Below, one piece after another: positions 61,242-64,000 of a stretch of DNA of 64,000 bases. Below the pieces are notes generated by a model. The model saw nothing but the letters and a program-made list of their open reading frames with translations, made no database searches and was not told where the DNA came from. The position numbers and the translations under genes were made by a program. The stretch is from Asterias amurensis. Its lineage: Eukaryota > Echinodermata > Asteroidea > Forcipulatida > Asteriidae. Location of the stretch: the NCBI RefSeq assembly GCF_032118995.1, contig NC_092650.1, forward strand, positions 16,076,501 to 16,140,500, written 5' to 3'. Positions within the stretch are counted from its first letter, which is position 1. Every line of letters begins with the position of its first letter.

Positions 61242-61443
61242 TTAAAGACAGTGGACACTATTGGTAATTGTCAAAGACCAGTCTTCTCATTTGCTGTATC
61301 TCATCATATGCATGAAATAACAAACCTGTGAAAATTTGAGCTCAATCAGTCATCGAAGTTGCGAGATAATAATGAAAGACAAAACACCCTTGTCACACGA
61401 AGTTGTGTGCTTTCTAATACTTGATTTCGAGACCTCAAATTCT
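61242..61443 (-). mobile_element. Family A MITE, right half missing
   Basis: It begins TTAAAGACAGTGGACACTAT and breaks off after GAGACCTCAAATTCTTG, at the central palindrome. Confidence 0.88.
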
Positions 61444-61463
61444 TGTACATTTTGTTTCCAATG

Positions 61464-61837
61464 TTAAAGACACTGGACACTATCGGTAATGGTCAAATAC
61501 CAATCTTCTCACTTGGTGTATCTCAGGCATAAAATAACAATTTATGAAAGTTTGAGCTCAATTGGTTGTCGAAGTTCCGAGATAACTCGCAAAGAAAAAA
61601 CACCCTTGTCACATGAAGTTGTGTGCTTTCAGATGCTTGATTTTGAGACCTCAAAATCTAATTCTGAGGTCTATAGAAATCAAATTTGTGGAAAATTAAT
61701 TCTTTCTCAAAAACTATGTCACTTCAGAGGGAGCCGTTTCTCACAATGTTTTATACTATCAACCTCTCCCCATTACTCATTACCAAGTAAGGTTTTATGC
61801 TAATAAATATTTAGTATTACCAATAGTGTCCAATGCA
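61464..61837 (-). mobile_element. Family A MITE, right terminus worn
   Basis: It begins TTAAAGACACTGGACACTAT and ends CCAATAGTGTCCAATGCATG. It is the third copy within 1.05 kb. Confidence 0.88.
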
Positions 61838-61855
61838 TGCTACAGTGCAGGGCTG

Positions 61856-61912
61856 GGACTCGTCCTACGTCCTAAGATAAGTCTTAATTAGGAAGAGTTT
61901 TGTGAAATCGAT
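61856..61912. mobile_element. Family E fragment
   Basis: GGACTCGTCCTACGTCCTAA, then AAGAGTTTTGTGAAATCGAT. Confidence 0.55.
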
Positions 61913-61914
61913 GG

Positions 61915-62138
61915 GTGTTCGCCCGAACACATTTGCATATGCAGTTGTGTCCGCCCCCGCGCAAAAACTGTCCTTGCAGTAAATTAAACGCCCTTGGTCG
62001 ACGGAACACGTCCGCCATGGCGGTGTTTTTTTTCTCCCAGGACGAACGTGGGTAATTATCTGCACACGTTCGTCCTGGAAAAAAAAAACCGCCACACACC
62101 GGGGTCGACCCAGGGAAGCTAAACGAACGCACCCTATG
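61915..62138. mobile_element. Family H element, diverged
   Basis: The right end is complete: CCGGGGTCGACCCAGGGAAG then CTAAACGAACGCACCC. The hairpin CAGGACGAACGTGGG / CACACGTTCGTCCTG is kept. The left end GGTGTTCGCCCGAACACATT is not recognisably complementary. Confidence 0.7.
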
Positions 62139-62139
62139 T

Positions 62140-62686
62140 AGGCCTATGTTTTCAAACGACGAATTGTGGAACACTATCATCTTTCTCATGCATGAAATAA
62201 GCCCCTATGCCCTCGCTGGGTAATTTTACACAATAGACCAATCAATAGACCTAGAAAGTTTTCTTAAAAAAAGGATAGGCATAATAGAACAACAAAAGCA
62301 GCGGATCCTGACAAGACCTACTCGAGTTTGTATGACCGTGGAGGTATAGATTATGGTGTGACAGTGTGCGAAATTCCATCACCTCATACCTGCTGCCGTA
62401 TGCTCAAAACTATTGTTTGTGTTATGTATATAGGCCCACGCACAACCCGAACGCAGGTAGTAGGGCTACAAACCTTTATATCCATAAAATAAATAATGAT
62501 GAATATTCCAGCTGAAACTGGATCCCAGACTTTGACCAGCCTTCATGGTTATGTGTGTGAATTAGATGATATTCTCTGGTGATAATCAAACACACACGAC
62601 ATCGCGCTCCTACAGTCGCTCTTTAATTTGACACAGATTGGGAATTGAACTAGGAGTTAGGAAGTATAGCGGCTCTTGCAAGAACT
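62140..62686 (+). promoter_or_regulatory. Region upstream of the XDH/AOX first exon
   Basis: Unique-looking sequence with no repeat I recognise, ending at the ATG of 62687. The promoter is expected here, but no element is diagnostic. Confidence 0.3.
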
Positions 62687-62788
62687 ATGGGTGACCTGGA
62701 GGTTCAGAATACTGCCCGGGACTCGGAGCAAGTGAGCACATTCAGACCGGAGAGCGATGCGCTGGTATTCTTTTGCAATGGCAAAAAG
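62687..62788 (+). CDS. XDH: Xanthine dehydrogenase / aldehyde oxidase, first coding exon (partial gene)
   Basis: 102 bp encode MGDLEVQNTARDSEQVSTFR then PESDALVFFCNGKK and stop at donor GTAATT in phase 0. The end matches the start of the N-terminal 2Fe-2S domain of XDH-family molybdenum enzymes (human DKLVFFVNGRK). The preceding 22 or so residues are an extension not present in human XDH. An in-frame TAG at 62651-62653 supports this ATG. The product oxidises hypoxanthine and xanthine, or aldehydes in the AOX branch. One exon cannot separate XDH from AOX. The rest lies beyond the window. Confidence 0.8.
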
Positions 62789-63237
62789 GTAATTATTATT
62801 CTAATAAAACTATTTCAGATCACAGCACTTAGATGCACGGCATTTATTGTGCCTTCTACTCCATAGGATAACTCTTTACTTTGTTTTGAGCTTTACAACC
62901 AAGAACCAAGGACTTGCGGGAAATGGGTGTGTGTGTGTGTTGGGGGGGGGGGGGGGGGAGCCCTGGCAGGAAATAAGTGCATATGCAGCAGGTGAGTCCA
63001 ACCTGACCTGGGGGGGGGGGGGGAGCAGGTAGGAAACTTTTAGTTTTAGTGTCGACATAGAGAGGTCACATTACGTAATCCAGACCTTTCCCACTTTTAA
63101 AAAGAGAGACATTCCCATCCGTAATCATCCTTTATACCAAAAAAAGCAATGGATCTCGTCTTCTATTTGATTACATAATTAGCATAACAACTTACTTGTA
63201 TTTTAGATGTTGCATCGATAAAGAATATTAATTTTGG
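62789..63237 (+). other. First intron of XDH/AOX with G-runs
   Basis: Runs of G at about 62941-62957 and 63010-63022, and a TG microsatellite at 62928-62941. No second exon is seen before 64000. Confidence 0.5.
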
Positions 63238-63402
63238 TTTTTACCCATACACCGATGTGTGTTAGCACTTTATAGGCAGTACTTTCCCGAATCCTGTCAA
63301 ACAAATATCACAGGCATGTAACTGCGGGTGGAATTCGAACCCACGACCCTCGCTATTCTAGAGCAGTGTCTTACCAACTAGAATACCGAGGTTGCCCGGT
63401 AT
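63238..63402 (-). mobile_element. SINE S1, full length, inverse
   Basis: The complement reads GGTATTCTAGTTGGTAAGAC, then GGGTTCGAATTCCACCCGCA, with the tail GGGTAAAAACC at the left. Confidence 0.78.
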
Positions 63403-63665
63403 TGACTTAAGTTACAAGCAATGGAGAGCTGTTGTTAACACATTGTGAGAAACGCGGGCCCCCTTTGAAGTAACGTAGTTTTTGCATCTGAAAGCATACA
63501 AAGTAATGCAAAAAGGGTGTTCTTTCCATTTATCATTTTTTTCACAAATTCGATGAACAAATATTGGAACCCCAATTTTCACAATCGGATTTGTTACTTT
63601 ATGCATTTTTAGATGATGGGATACATACTGGTCTTTATAATCAACCATGTCCGGTGTCTTCCAAT
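63403..63665 (+). mobile_element. Degenerate MITE related to families A and F
   Basis: CATTGTGAGAAACGCGGGCC, AAAGCATACAAAGTAATGCA, then CCAATTTTCACAATCGGATT. The termini are lost. Confidence 0.55.
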
Positions 63666-64000
63666 ATAGTTTCTTTTTTTTCTTTTTTTCATATAACAAT
63701 AAACTAGCGCCAATGCTGTTAAGCAATAATACCCCGGTCACACTACTGTGCTATTCGTTTCAATTCACCCCCAGCTACCTGGGAGGCCCGTCAATTAAGC
63801 CCGGTGGGTTTTCTAAGAGCTGTTAACAATAATCGTAACTGCTAAAGCAGTGATGTCACAATACAAATTACTATGGTAATATTGACAGTTCATCTTCTCG
63901 CGGTGAATTATTATTGGTCCTTGGTGAAAGCATGCACACAGCTTTCCTGCCCGTGTGGGAAAACCATCCCAGCTCCCTTGGGAGTACACATGCAAATCAA
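63666..64000. other. Unassigned end of window
   Basis: No exon or named repeat is seen. Confidence 0.3.

Overview
This is a 64 kb piece of an animal nuclear genome: AT-rich, intron-rich and packed with short non-autonomous transposons and tRNA-derived SINEs. There are no bacterial-style operons. Three recognisable genes have echinoderm- or other deuterostome-like exon-intron structures. The dominant repeat begins TTAAAGGCAGTGGACACTAT and has a complementary far end; I associate it with sea-star genomes. Asteroid origin is an inference from memory of repeats and was not tested.

Layout. (1) 2.5-20.7 kb, minus strand: four short, phase-compatible candidate exons (20671-20704, 9996-10039, 5834-5879, 2563-2652) that may form the 5' part of one unidentified gene leaving the window on the left. 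(2) 22.4-30.6 kb, plus strand: a complete CENPN (centromere protein N) gene in 8 exons, 365 residues. (3) 34.99-56.93 kb, minus strand: a complete FCSK (L-fucose kinase) gene in 26 exons, 1100 residues, convergent with CENPN. (4) 62.69 kb, plus strand: the first coding exon of a xanthine dehydrogenase/aldehyde oxidase gene, head-to-head with FCSK and running off the right edge. All exon joins in the two complete genes use GT-AG introns and keep one open frame; I placed every boundary by hand.

The genes do not form a pathway. CENPN belongs to the inner kinetochore, FCSK to the fucose salvage route to GDP-fucose in the cytosol, and XDH to purine breakdown.

Between and inside the genes lie about seventeen copies or fragments of a TTAA-flanked palindromic MITE (family A, Kolobok- or piggyBac-like). 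Sister families C, F and G share internal sequence with A but have different termini. Other elements include large perfect-looking palindromes, Penelope-like remnants with a GIY-YIG fragment, several SINE families, and an element built on arrays of the 11-mer CACTTCGTACC. The most unusual structure is at 57.67-59.40 kb: a 36-copy, 30-bp minisatellite inside a hAT-like element, which sits inside a family-A MITE, which sits inside a palindromic element. Large stretches (1.15-2.05, 2.66-3.6, 12.65-14.05, 14.4-15.36, 19.1-20.6 kb) show no feature I can support.
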